NCBI RefSeq assembly: GCF_036174265.1
Contig: NZ_CP108055.1
Span: forward strand, 6,758,001-6,822,000
Reading direction: 5' to 3'
Source: Streptomyces sp. NBC_00285
Lineage (GTDB): Bacteria; Actinomycetota; Actinomycetes; Streptomycetales; Streptomycetaceae
DNA length: 64,000 bases
Shown one piece after another: positions 41,737-49,333 of this stretch (position 1 is its first letter; every line of letters begins with the position of its first letter). The position numbers were made by a program, and so were the translations under genes. The notes beneath the pieces were generated by a model that was given only the letters and a program-made list of their open reading frames with translations, did no database searches and was not told where the DNA came from.

Positions 41737-42096
41737 ATGAAGCAGTCTGCTGCCAAGACCCTCGGTGTCGCCGCCCTCGGTGCCGCCTTCGCCGCCGTCG
41801 GCGCGGGTGCCGCGAACGCCGCTCCGGCGGTCCCGGACGCCACTCAGGCGCTCGGCTCCGTCAGCCAGGGGCTCCCCACCGAGAACGTCACCAAGGCGCT
41901 GCCGGGTGCCGGTGAGGCGCTGGCGCAGGCCCAGCCGGCGCTCGGTGCGGGTCTCGCCGCCGCGCAGCCCGCCGCCCAGAAGGTGCTCGCCGACGGCCCG
42001 ACCGCGCCCGTCGCCGGTCTCCTCGGCGGCCTGCCGATCGGCAAGGTCCTGCCCGGCGGCAGCGGCACCGGCCTGAACGGCCTGCCGCTCGGCTGA
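41737..42096 (+). CDS. small secreted protein, unknown
   Basis: A 119-residue protein with a Sec signal peptide (MKQSAAKTLGVAALGAAFA, cleavage likely after GAANA near residue 28). A low-complexity Ala/Gly/Pro/Leu mature part follows with repeated LPxxxx and GGLP segments and no Cys. It ends LNGLPLG. I do not recognise a family, but a similar small secreted protein is encoded at 47926, on the other side of afsQ. ATG 41737 has GAGGACG upstream. A structural or cell-envelope role is possible. Confidence 0.7.
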   Translation: MKQSAAKTLGVAALGAAFAAVGAGAANAAPAVPDATQALGSVSQGLPTENVTKALPGAGEALAQAQPALGAGLAAAQPAAQKVLADGPTAPVAGLLGGLPIGKVLPGGSGTGLNGLPLG

Positions 42097-42116
42097 GTCG
42101 TACCGCTCCTCGCACG

Positions 42117-42162
42117 CGCCGGTGGGGCGCACCCCGAGATCTCGGGGTGCGCCCCACCGGCG
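42117..42162. terminator. perfect 46-base palindrome, bidirectional terminator
   Basis: Two exact 23-base arms centred on AGATCT, with no loop. It lies between the convergent secreted-protein and PspC-like genes, 21 bases after one stop and 18 before the other. Confidence 0.85.
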
Positions 42163-42179
42163 TACGTGTGCGGGTGCGG

Positions 42180-42380
42180 TTACCAGGAGGCCTGCGCCTT
42201 CTCCTCCGAGGGGAACAGGATCCACAGCGCGATGTAGACCAGGAACTGCGGACCCGGCAGCAGACAGGACACCAGGAAGATCACGCGCATGGTGGTCGCC
42301 GAGGTGCCGAAGCGCCGTGCCAGCGCGGCACACACTCCGCCGATCATGCGGCCGTCGGTGGGGCGGGCAAGGCGGGACAT
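42180..42380 (-). CDS. small PspC-domain membrane protein
   Basis: A 66-residue protein made of a single PspC domain. It has RPTDGRMIGGVCAALARRFG, then one long hydrophobic helix (MRVIFLVSCLLPGPQFLVYI) and a polar end with FPSEEK. PspC-type proteins sense or respond to membrane stress. Start is ATG 42380. It stands alone, convergent with the secreted-protein gene. Confidence 0.88.
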   Translation of the reverse strand: MSRLARPTDGRMIGGVCAALARRFGTSATTMRVIFLVSCLLPGPQFLVYIALWILFPSEEKAQASW

Positions 42381-42472
42381 TGCGGCTCCTTCGTGAGCGT
42401 CGGTGGTCGGGTCCGGGTGACCCTTTCCGACTGGTTCCAACGCTACGGAGGCGAGCGGATCGAGGCGTCGCT

Positions 42473-43021
42473 CTACGGTGCGACCCCGACCCTGGGAATC
42501 GTCGGGGTCAGACCCTGAGCCGACTCCTCCTGGCGGGCGGCGGTGCGCCGGTGGCGCTCCGTCCCACGGCGGATCCAGTGGCGGGCCGCCGGCACCACCG
42601 CGACGTGCGCGAGGGCCACGCCGGCGGTGTTCAGGAGCAGCGAGTCGATGTCGAGGACCTGGCCGGGGACCCCGGTCTGCAGCAGCGCGATGCCCAGGGA
42701 GATCAGGGCCCCCGCGGCGGATGTGCGGATCAGGGAGCCGAGCGGGGAGGCGTGGAGCCTGCCGTGCACCATCGGGAGCAAGAAGCCCAGCGGCGCGAGC
42801 AGCGCGAGGCCCGCACCGAGACGGCGGGCCGCCTCCTGCCCGCCGAGGGCGAGGTCGGCGCGGATACCGGCGAGCGGGTGCAGGTTGGGCGGGACGACCC
42901 ACGGTACGTCCAGGGGTCGCAGCGTGAACCAGGCGACGAACGCGAGGTGTGTGACCAGGAGGACACCTCCTGCCACACGGACGCGAAGGGCGGCACTGCC
43001 GCCGACGAAGCCTTGATGCAC
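42473..43021 (-). CDS. VanZ-family membrane protein
   Basis: About 182 residues with four or five hydrophobic helices and the VanZ landmarks WFTLRPLDVPWV and LNTAGVALAHV. VanZ proteins are membrane proteins linked in some species to glycopeptide tolerance; function here is unknown. The start is uncertain: GTG 43021 is the first codon with clear bias, but the ribosome site is poor. A GTTCCGGAAC palindrome lies upstream at 43053-43062. Confidence 0.72.
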   Translation of the reverse strand: MHQGFVGGSAALRVRVAGGVLLVTHLAFVAWFTLRPLDVPWVVPPNLHPLAGIRADLALGGQEAARRLGAGLALLAPLGFLLPMVHGRLHASPLGSLIRTSAAGALISLGIALLQTGVPGQVLDIDSLLLNTAGVALAHVAVVPAARHWIRRGTERHRRTAARQEESAQGLTPTIPRVGVAP

Positions 43022-43114
43022 GACCCCCAAGACGCCACGTTCGGCACGATCGGTTCCGGAACACCCCGAGGTACCTGGGTGAGGCCTGCGCCACACGTGC
43101 CCGCCGCGCCCGCG

Positions 43115-43714
43115 TCAGCCGCCCGTCACCTCGGTCGACGGGGGCTGTGTGCTGCCCGGCCGGGAGCGGACCTCGTCGGTGCACTCGTAGCGGCGCAGCG
43201 GGGTCGCGGGGCCGCCGAGGACCACCGAACCGTCGCCCTCGGCGGCGGCCGAGTCGGAGAACGTGCACACGACCTGGGCGAGGGCGTAGGCGGACAGCTC
43301 GGCGGGCGGGGTGCTCAGCCGGAGCGTGTCCTCGGGGTCCTTGGGGCGCGGCCCGCTCACGGTCGTGGCGCCGCGGATGTACGTCTGGTAGCCGGCCTCG
43401 CGCTCGGCGGTCGACGGGGCCTTGGCGAGCTGGTCCAGGAGCCCCTGTGCGACCAGCACCCGCCGCTCGGAGTCCGCCGTGCCGTCCGGCACCCGCAAGG
43501 TCCGGTCCACGGCCACCAAGGACGCCCCGCACAGCAGGAACACCTGCACGGCAAGCCCCTGCGACGCCTGCGCCGCGACATCCGGTTCGGACAGCGAACA
43601 CCGCACCCGGGAGGGCGCGGGCCCGAAGTCGGTGGGCACCTCCGTGGAACGGATCCCGCACCCGGCGAGCAGAGGAGCGAGCACGAGGAGCGCCGCCAGA
43701 CGTCGTACGTTCAT
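43115..43714 (-). CDS. AfsQ-associated lipoprotein
   Basis: A 199-residue lipoprotein. The signal peptide ends LLAGC with lipidated Cys19. The mature part has SRVRCSLSEPD, FLLCGASLVAVDRTLRVPDG and VVCTFSD, a GerMN/LpqB-like sporulation-and-spore-germination type fold. Its ATG overlaps the afsQ2 stop (ATGA at 43711-43714), so it is the third gene of the afsQ1-afsQ2 operon. It may modulate sensing by AfsQ2 at the cell surface (inference). Confidence 0.82.
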   Translation of the reverse strand: MNVRRLAALLVLAPLLAGCGIRSTEVPTDFGPAPSRVRCSLSEPDVAAQASQGLAVQVFLLCGASLVAVDRTLRVPDGTADSERRVLVAQGLLDQLAKAPSTAEREAGYQTYIRGATTVSGPRPKDPEDTLRLSTPPAELSAYALAQVVCTFSDSAAAEGDGSVVLGGPATPLRRYECTDEVRSRPGSTQPPSTEVTGG

Positions 43715-45288
43715 CGGGCGTCCCCCTTCTTCGAGGCGTCGTCCTTCATGTCCGCGAGGAGTTCCTCGGCCAGTTCCGAGGCGTCCCGGGGGATGCGCAG
43801 GGTGAACACGGCACCTCCCTCGGGGGAGTTGGCCGCGGTGATCCCGCCACCGTGGATGTGGGCGTTCTCCAGGGCGATCGAGAGGCCGAGGCCGCTGCCC
43901 TCGGAGCGAGGGCGGGAGGCGCTGGCCTTGTAGAAGCGGTCGAACACGTGCGGGAGGACGTCCTCGGGGATGCCGGGGCCGTGGTCGCGCACCCCGATGA
44001 CGACCTCGTCGGCCGCGGCACGCACCGAGACCCGCACCGGGGAGCCGCCGTGCTTCAGGGCGTTGCCGATCAGGTTGGCCAGGATGACGTCGAGGCGGCG
44101 CGGGTCGAGACGGGCGTGGATGCCGCGCTCGGCGTCCAGGTCCACCGCGTCCAGCCACGCCCGCGCGTCGATGCACGCGGTGATCTGGTCGGCCAGGTCC
44201 ACGTCGTCGAGCACCAGCCGGGCCGTGCCCGCGTCGAAGCGGGTGACCTCCATGAGGTTCTCGACGAGGCTGTTGAGGCGGCGCGTCTCGCTGACCACCA
44301 GGCGCACGGCGGGCTCGATCATCGGGTCCATCGACCCGGACTCCGCCTCCAGCTCCTCCTCCAGGATCTCCGTCACGGCGGTGATCGCGGTGAGAGGGGT
44401 GCGCAGTTCGTGACTCATGTCGGCGACGAACCTCCGCGACGCGTTGTCGCGCGCGGCCATGTCGTCGACCCGTTTCTCCAGGGCCTCGGCCGCGTGGTTG
44501 AACGTCCGTGACAGATCCGCGAGTTCGTCCGTTCCGGACACCTGCAGCCGGGTGTCCAGCCTGCCCTCGCCGAGCCGGCGCGCGGCGACCCCGAGCCGTT
44601 GCACCGGCTTCAGTACGGTCGTGGCGGCGGCCTGCGCGAGCAGCGCGGAGCCGATCAGGGCGAGCCCGGTGGCGATACCCAGCGACCAGGCAAGGGAGTT
44701 GAGGTCCTTGGCCTCCGGCTCCAGGGACGTGAGCATGTAACCGGTCGGCCCGCCCCCGATCACCCTCGTACCGGCGACCAGGTACGGGGTGTCGTGGTTG
44801 ACGACCCGCTGCCAGTACAGGTGATACGCGTACGTGTTGGCGGAGTCGACGGCCTGCTTCTCGTTCACCGCCTCGCGCAGCGACACGGGCACGTCCTGGA
44901 GCGTGAAACCGTCCAGGGCGCCCGAATTGCCGTACACCGTCCGGCCCTTGGTGCCGTCGGAGACCAGCAGCACGCTGAAGCGCTGGCTGCTGCCCGCCAT
45001 CTGCCCGGCCGCCTGCTGGAGTTCGCCCTGTGTGGGGTGCTCGGGCAGCGCGCCCGCGCGGTTCTGCATCTCCTGCTGGAAGTCCCGCAGCACCGCGTCC
45101 TGGGCGCGGGTGAGCACCGCCTCGCGGTTGAGCCAGTACGCGATCCCGGACGCGGAAACGGCGGCGGTCAGCGCCACCAGGCCGAACACGACCACGAGAC
45201 GCAGCCGCAGACTGGTGAAGCGCAGCCCTGACCACACACCCTTGCGAGCCGCGAACCAGTCGCGGAAGCCCCCTTGTGCTTCGGTCAC
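43711..45288 (-). CDS. afsQ2: sensor histidine kinase AfsQ2
   Basis: A 525-residue two-pass membrane kinase. TM1 is about 30-52, followed by an extracytoplasmic sensor of about 150 residues and TM2 about 202-222. A HAMP domain comes next, then the DHp box MSHELRTPLT with phospho-acceptor His293. The ATPase has LIGNALKHGG (N box), DHGPGIP (G1) and GSGLGLSIA (G2). AfsQ1/Q2 in S. coelicolor responds to nitrogen status (glutamate medium) and affects antibiotic production. The start overlaps the afsQ1 stop (GTGA). Confidence 0.93.
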   Translation of the reverse strand: MTEAQGGFRDWFAARKGVWSGLRFTSLRLRLVVVFGLVALTAAVSASGIAYWLNREAVLTRAQDAVLRDFQQEMQNRAGALPEHPTQGELQQAAGQMAGSSQRFSVLLVSDGTKGRTVYGNSGALDGFTLQDVPVSLREAVNEKQAVDSANTYAYHLYWQRVVNHDTPYLVAGTRVIGGGPTGYMLTSLEPEAKDLNSLAWSLGIATGLALIGSALLAQAAATTVLKPVQRLGVAARRLGEGRLDTRLQVSGTDELADLSRTFNHAAEALEKRVDDMAARDNASRRFVADMSHELRTPLTAITAVTEILEEELEAESGSMDPMIEPAVRLVVSETRRLNSLVENLMEVTRFDAGTARLVLDDVDLADQITACIDARAWLDAVDLDAERGIHARLDPRRLDVILANLIGNALKHGGSPVRVSVRAAADEVVIGVRDHGPGIPEDVLPHVFDRFYKASASRPRSEGSGLGLSIALENAHIHGGGITAANSPEGGAVFTLRIPRDASELAEELLADMKDDASKKGDAR

Positions 45289-45962
45289 TGAGGCGTGTCC
45301 AGCCGGTAGCCCACGCCCCGCACGGTACGGATCAGCGTCGGGGACGACGGCACGTCCTCGACCTTGGCGCGCAGCCGCTGCACACAGGCGTCCACCAGGC
45401 GCGAGTCACCGAGGTAGTCGTGCTCCCACACCAGCCGCAGCAACTGCTGCCGCGACAGGGCCTGGCCGGGCCTGCGGCTCAGCTCCAGGAGCAGCCTCAG
45501 CTCGGTGGGGGTGAGCTGCAGGTCCTCGCCGTTCTTCGTGACGGTCATCGCCGCGCGGTCGATGACCAGGGAGCCGAAGCTCGCCGCGTCGGTCGACTCG
45601 CGTTCCCCGCGGCGCAGCACGGCCCGGATGCGGGCGTCCAGCACCCGCCCCTGGATCGGCTTGACGACATAGTCGTCGGCGCCGGACTCCAGTCCGACGA
45701 CGATGTCGATGTCGTCGCTGCGCGCGGTCAGCAGAATGATCGGCAGCTGGTCCGTGCGCCGGATACGCCGGCACACCTCGAACCCGTCGATGCCGGGCAG
45801 CATCACGTCCAGCACGATCAGGTCGGGCCGCTGCTCACGGAGCAGTTTCAGACCGTCCTCACCGGTGGCAGCGGTGGCAACCCGGTGGCCCTGGCGCGTA
45901 AGGGACAGCTCCAGGGCCGTGCGGATGGCGTCGTCGTCCTCGATCAGCAACAGGGAAGGCAC
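45285..45962 (-). CDS. afsQ1: response regulator AfsQ1
   Basis: A 225-residue OmpR/PhoB-type regulator. The receiver has acidic pocket EDDD near 8-11, phospho-acceptor Asp52 (LIVLDVMLPG), a Thr and a Lys in KPIQ. The C-terminal winged helix (about 130-222) ends TLIRTVRGVGYRLD. GTG 45962 gives the length I recall for S. coelicolor AfsQ1. It probably binds the GTGAC repeat at 46069-46084 to control sigQ and itself. Confidence 0.95.
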   Translation of the reverse strand: MPSLLLIEDDDAIRTALELSLTRQGHRVATAATGEDGLKLLREQRPDLIVLDVMLPGIDGFEVCRRIRRTDQLPIILLTARSDDIDIVVGLESGADDYVVKPIQGRVLDARIRAVLRRGERESTDAASFGSLVIDRAAMTVTKNGEDLQLTPTELRLLLELSRRPGQALSRQQLLRLVWEHDYLGDSRLVDACVQRLRAKVEDVPSSPTLIRTVRGVGYRLDTPQ

Positions 45963-46068
45963 GGGCTCATTCTGGCCCATGGAGGGGGTGCTGTTCGACC
46001 TGTGGGCCGCGGCAGTCCCTAAGGCATTCATCAATGACCCTCCTGTGCAATTCCTGAGACGGGCCCCT

Positions 46069-46084
46069 GTGACAGGTCTGTGAC
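46069..46084. promoter_or_regulatory. AfsQ1 binding site between afsQ1 and sigQ
   Basis: GTGAC-AGGTCT-GTGAC fits the published AfsQ1 consensus GTNAC-N6-GTNAC exactly. It lies in the divergent gap between afsQ1 (start 45962) and sigQ (start 46216). Confidence 0.8.
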
Positions 46085-46215
46085 AGTCGGCGGACACAGC
46101 GATGAAGTGGCGGCGGCAGAGTTCTCGGCACAGGCAAGGAAGCACCGCGGAACACCAGCGGCGGACCGGAACCTGAGCAAGCCGAACACCGGAAGTCCAC
46201 GACGGGGGGCGCGAG

Positions 46216-46959
46216 ATGAACACGCTGCACAGCACCAGCACTAGCGCAGTGATCACGCGTCTCCACGACGTGAACGGGGGCCGGGGTTCCGAGAAGTCCG
46301 GTGCCGTGGGCGGGCGGGGGTGCGCTCGCGGCGCTGGGCGTCAGCACACCGGGTACATGTCGGTGGTTGACAGCGGTACGGGGGAAGCGCACGGGGGATC
46401 GTCGTACAGGGAGGACACGGGGGAGCGGCATTCGCTGTCGGAGGCGGAGTTCACCGCCTACGTCCAGGAGCGCCGCGCCTCCCTGTACGCCACCGCGTAC
46501 CACCTGACCGGTGACCGCTTCGAGGCCGAGGACCTGCTGCAGAGCGCGCTGTTCTCGACGTACCGGGCGTGGGAGCGGATCAGTGACAAGGCCGCGGTCG
46601 GGGGCTACCTCCGCCGCACCATGACCAACCTGCACATCAGCGCGTGGCGCCGCCGCAAGCTGAACGAGTACCCGACCGAGGAACTGCCGGAGACGCCCGG
46701 CGACACGGACGCGATGCGCGGCACCGAACTGCGCGCGGTCCTGTGGCAGGCGCTCGCCCGGCTCCCCGAACTCCAGCGCACGATGCTGGTCCTTCGTTAC
46801 TACGAGGGCCGCACCGACCCGGAGATCGCGGAGATCCTCGACATCAGTGTCGGCACGGTGAAGTCCAGCATCTGGCGGTCACTCCGCCGGCTGCGCGAGG
46901 ACGAGGTCCTCAGCTTCGGCCGTGACGAGGAGAACGCCTTCGGGGAGCTCGTCGCCTGA
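46216..46959 (+). CDS. sigQ: RNA polymerase sigma factor SigQ (SigE-type ECF)
   Basis: A 247-residue ECF sigma factor. A variable Gly/Ser-rich N-terminal lead (about 1-75) precedes region 2 (LYATAYHLTGDRFEAEDLLQSA). Region 4 reads LPELQRTMLVLRYYEGRTDPEIAEILD and VGTVKSSIWRSLRRLRE. In S. coelicolor sigQ is divergent from afsQ1 and antagonises antibiotic production under AfsQ1 control, the same layout as here. ATG 46216 opens the frame; downstream starts (for example M48) are possible. Confidence 0.92.
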   Translation: MNTLHSTSTSAVITRLHDVNGGRGSEKSGAVGGRGCARGAGRQHTGYMSVVDSGTGEAHGGSSYREDTGERHSLSEAEFTAYVQERRASLYATAYHLTGDRFEAEDLLQSALFSTYRAWERISDKAAVGGYLRRTMTNLHISAWRRRKLNEYPTEELPETPGDTDAMRGTELRAVLWQALARLPELQRTMLVLRYYEGRTDPEIAEILDISVGTVKSSIWRSLRRLREDEVLSFGRDEENAFGELVA

Positions 46960-46994
46960 GGGTGGGGGAAGCAAGGAACCGGGGGAACGGGGGA

Positions 46995-47026
46995 CCCGGG
47001 TACTGGCTGGGGGGCCGGTACCCGGG
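46995..47026 (+). terminator. hairpin terminator after sigQ
   Basis: CCCGGGTACTGGC (46995-47007) pairs with GCCGGTACCCGGG (47014-47026), one mismatch, six-base loop. The rest of 46960-47160 is strongly G-rich on the plus strand and holds no gene I can support. Confidence 0.7.
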
Positions 47027-47160
47027 ACGGGGACAACGGGGAACGGTGGCGCGGGGGAGCGCCATCACGGGGGAAGCACCAAGAAGCGGGGCTGGAGGAC
47101 CGGGGGGTCCGTCCAGTCCTGCTTCTCTGTGTCCTACGGTGCCGAAGGCGCCGTCGGTGT

Positions 47161-47796
47161 TCAGTGCGCCGGAGTCGCCGCCGGACGGCGGCCCGCTCCC
47201 GCGGCGGCGAGGCGGCCCAGCGCCTCGTCCTTGTCGCAGCGGTGGGCGCCCAGCGCGGTCTGGCGGGCGATGATCGAGCGCTCCAGACGCATCAGCCGCC
47301 AGCCGCGGCGCAGCAGGAACGACACCGACTTGCGGCCCTCACGCAGATCCCGCAGGAAGCGGCGGCGGAAGGTGCGCACCGGACCCCGGCTCAGGCACAG
47401 CGCGTCGGCCAGCACACCGAGTTCCTGGCAGCGGGTGACGATCTCGGCGGCGAAGATGCCCTCCGCGATGAACAGCGGGGTCCGGCCCATGTCGACCGCC
47501 TCCTCGCCGGTGCGGGCGCTGAGCGAGATGTCGTAGACCGGGATCTTCGTACGGCCCGTGCGGCACAGCTCCACGATGGCCGTCACCGCGGTGTCCGCGT
47601 CCCACGATCCGGGGTGGTCCCAGTCGATGTCGGAGCTCCCCGCTACCTGCGGCAGCGTCGGGTCGTCGCCCTCCTTGTAGAAGTCGTCGAGCCTGAGGAC
47701 CGGAAGACCGGACCGGGCCGAGAGGAGGGACTTGCCGGAGCCGGAGGGGCCGCAGAGCAGCACGACTCGGGTCGGTATGGGTGGTTGGGGACTCAC
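47161..47796 (-). CDS. uridine kinase-like P-loop kinase
   Basis: A 211-residue P-loop kinase related to uridine kinase and phosphoribulokinase. It has Walker A GPSGSGKS (about 16-23), VLRLDDFYKEGDD binding the nucleoside, DWDHPGSWD and PLFIAEGIFAAE. It could phosphorylate uridine or cytidine, which would fit the salvage genes around it, but specificity is unproven. GTG 47796 follows a CAGACT hexamer by eight bases. No nucleoside operator was seen upstream. Confidence 0.82.
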   Translation of the reverse strand: MSPQPPIPTRVVLLCGPSGSGKSLLSARSGLPVLRLDDFYKEGDDPTLPQVAGSSDIDWDHPGSWDADTAVTAIVELCRTGRTKIPVYDISLSARTGEEAVDMGRTPLFIAEGIFAAEIVTRCQELGVLADALCLSRGPVRTFRRRFLRDLREGRKSVSFLLRRGWRLMRLERSIIARQTALGAHRCDKDEALGRLAAAGAGRRPAATPAH

Positions 47797-47925
47797 GGGT
47801 CACCAGTCTGGGGCATTCACCTGCTGTTCATCGACCCCGCGGGTCGGCTTTGAAGCGCGCGTCACACCTCAACTACCCTTCGTGTCGTCCTGATTACCCC
47901 TCGTATGGAGAAGGTGGCAGAAACG

Positions 47926-48321
47926 ATGGCCCGACATGAGACTCCGACCGCCCGGCGCGCACTGGTCGCCCTCGCGACCGCGGGAGTGGCGCTCGGCGCC
48001 GGTGCGGGAGCGGCCTCCGCCGCGGAACCTGCCCTCGACCTGGTGCACACCCGGCCGACCTCGCTGGGCAACGTCGACCCCCAGGCCGGGCTGCAGTCCC
48101 TCACCGGCACGGTCGGCTACGTGACCGGTCCGGTCGCCGGTCTCAAGCCCAACCCGCTGGCGGGGACGGGAGTCGACCCGCTGGACAACGGCGCCGGCAC
48201 GCAGCTCGCCGACTTCCAGCCGCTGGCCACGCAGGCGCTGACCGGTCCGGTCGCTCAGGCGCAGTCGATCGGTTCGATGCCGGTGGTGGGGCAGGTCGCG
48301 GGGCTTCTCGGGAACGGGTGA
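47926..48321 (+). CDS. small secreted protein, unknown
   Basis: A 131-residue protein with a Sec-type signal peptide (RRALVALATAGVALGAGAGA, cleavage likely after AASA near residue 37) and a Pro/Gly/Leu-rich mature part. ATG 47926 is chosen after GGAGAAGG; ATG 47905 would add seven residues. The composition and short GG/LP patches resemble the secreted protein at 41737. I do not recognise a family. It may be anchored in or released from the envelope. Confidence 0.65.
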   Translation: MARHETPTARRALVALATAGVALGAGAGAASAAEPALDLVHTRPTSLGNVDPQAGLQSLTGTVGYVTGPVAGLKPNPLAGTGVDPLDNGAGTQLADFQPLATQALTGPVAQAQSIGSMPVVGQVAGLLGNG

Positions 48322-48384
48322 CGTGGGCGGAGAGCGGCGGGGAACTGCCGACCGGCGCCGACGGCGGGTGCGCCGTGGCTGGTC

Positions 48385-48401
48385 GCGCAGTTCCCCGCGC
48401 C
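48385..48401. repeat. REP-like 17-mer, copy 1
   Basis: GCGCAGTTCCCCGCGCC, also found at 55686-55702 and inverted at 55881-55897. Here it pairs imperfectly with GGCGGGGAACTGCCG around 48342-48357, forming a hairpin between convergent genes. Confidence 0.7.
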
Positions 48402-48424
48402 TCTCCGAGCGGCCTTCGGCCTGC

Positions 48425-49333
48425 TCAGTACGCCGAGCCCGACGCGCCCAGCGAACCCGTCGGGTGCCAGACCGTCTTCGTCTCCAGGAAGGCCGTCAGA
48501 CGGTCGGTGCCCGGAGTCGCCGTCCAGTTGTCCACAGGCTGTGGACGCAGGACGCGCTTCAGGTTGTCCGCCGCCGCGATCTCCAGCTCCTTGGCCAGGA
48601 TCTCGTCCGCGCCCGCCAGGTCGATCGCGTTGACGTCCTGGTGGGACGCCAGGGTGGGCGCGATCTCCGCCGTACGGCCCGAGAGGACGTTGACCACGCC
48701 TCCGGGGACGTCCGAGGTGGCCAGGACCTCGCCCAGCGAGAGGGCGGGGAGGGGGGACCTCTCGGAGGCCACGACGATCGCCGTGTTGCCCGTCGCGATC
48801 ACCGGGGCCAGTACCGAGACCAGGCCCAGGAACGACGACTCCTGCGGGGCCAGTACGGCCACCACGCCGGTCGGCTCCGGGGAGGACAGGTTGAAGTACG
48901 GGCCCGCGACCGGGTTGCCGCCGCCCACCACCTGGGCGATCTTGTCGGTCCAGCCCGCGTACCAGACCCAGCGGTCGACGGCCGCCTCGACCTGCTCGGC
49001 CGCCCTGGCCTTCGACAGGCCCTCGGCGTCGGCCACCTCCTGGACGAACTGCGCCCTGCGGCCCTCCAGCATCTCCGCGACGCGGTACAGGACCTGGCCG
49101 CGGTTGTACGCCGTCGCGCCGGACCAGCCGCCGACCGCCTTGCGCGCGGCCACGACCGCGTCACGGGCGTCCTTGCGGGAGGACTGCGGTGCGTTCGCCA
49201 GCCACTTGCCCTTTGCGTCGGTCACCTCGTACACCCGGCCGCTCTCGGAACGCGGGAACTTGCCCCCGACGTACAGCTTGTAGGTCTTGAAGACCGACAG
49301 ACGCGGCTCGGTCTTCTCGTTCTTCTCAGACAT
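48425..49333 (-). CDS. half-length aldehyde dehydrogenase-family protein
   Basis: A 302-residue protein with only the N-terminal, NAD-binding half of an aldehyde dehydrogenase. It has YKLYVGGKFPRSESGR, QVEAAVDRWVWYAGW, GVVAVLAPQESSFLGLVS and VPGGVVNVLSGR, then stops after about 45 more residues. The catalytic domain with the active-site Cys is missing. Its start overlaps the full-length enzyme's stop by eight bases (ATGTCTGA), so both are made together, possibly as a heteromer. Conserved length of this partner in actinobacteria is from memory. Not a fragment caused by a frameshift: the stop is clean and followed by an intergenic repeat. Confidence 0.85.
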   Translation of the reverse strand: MSEKNEKTEPRLSVFKTYKLYVGGKFPRSESGRVYEVTDAKGKWLANAPQSSRKDARDAVVAARKAVGGWSGATAYNRGQVLYRVAEMLEGRRAQFVQEVADAEGLSKARAAEQVEAAVDRWVWYAGWTDKIAQVVGGGNPVAGPYFNLSSPEPTGVVAVLAPQESSFLGLVSVLAPVIATGNTAIVVASERSPLPALSLGEVLATSDVPGGVVNVLSGRTAEIAPTLASHQDVNAIDLAGADEILAKELEIAAADNLKRVLRPQPVDNWTATPGTDRLTAFLETKTVWHPTGSLGASGSAY

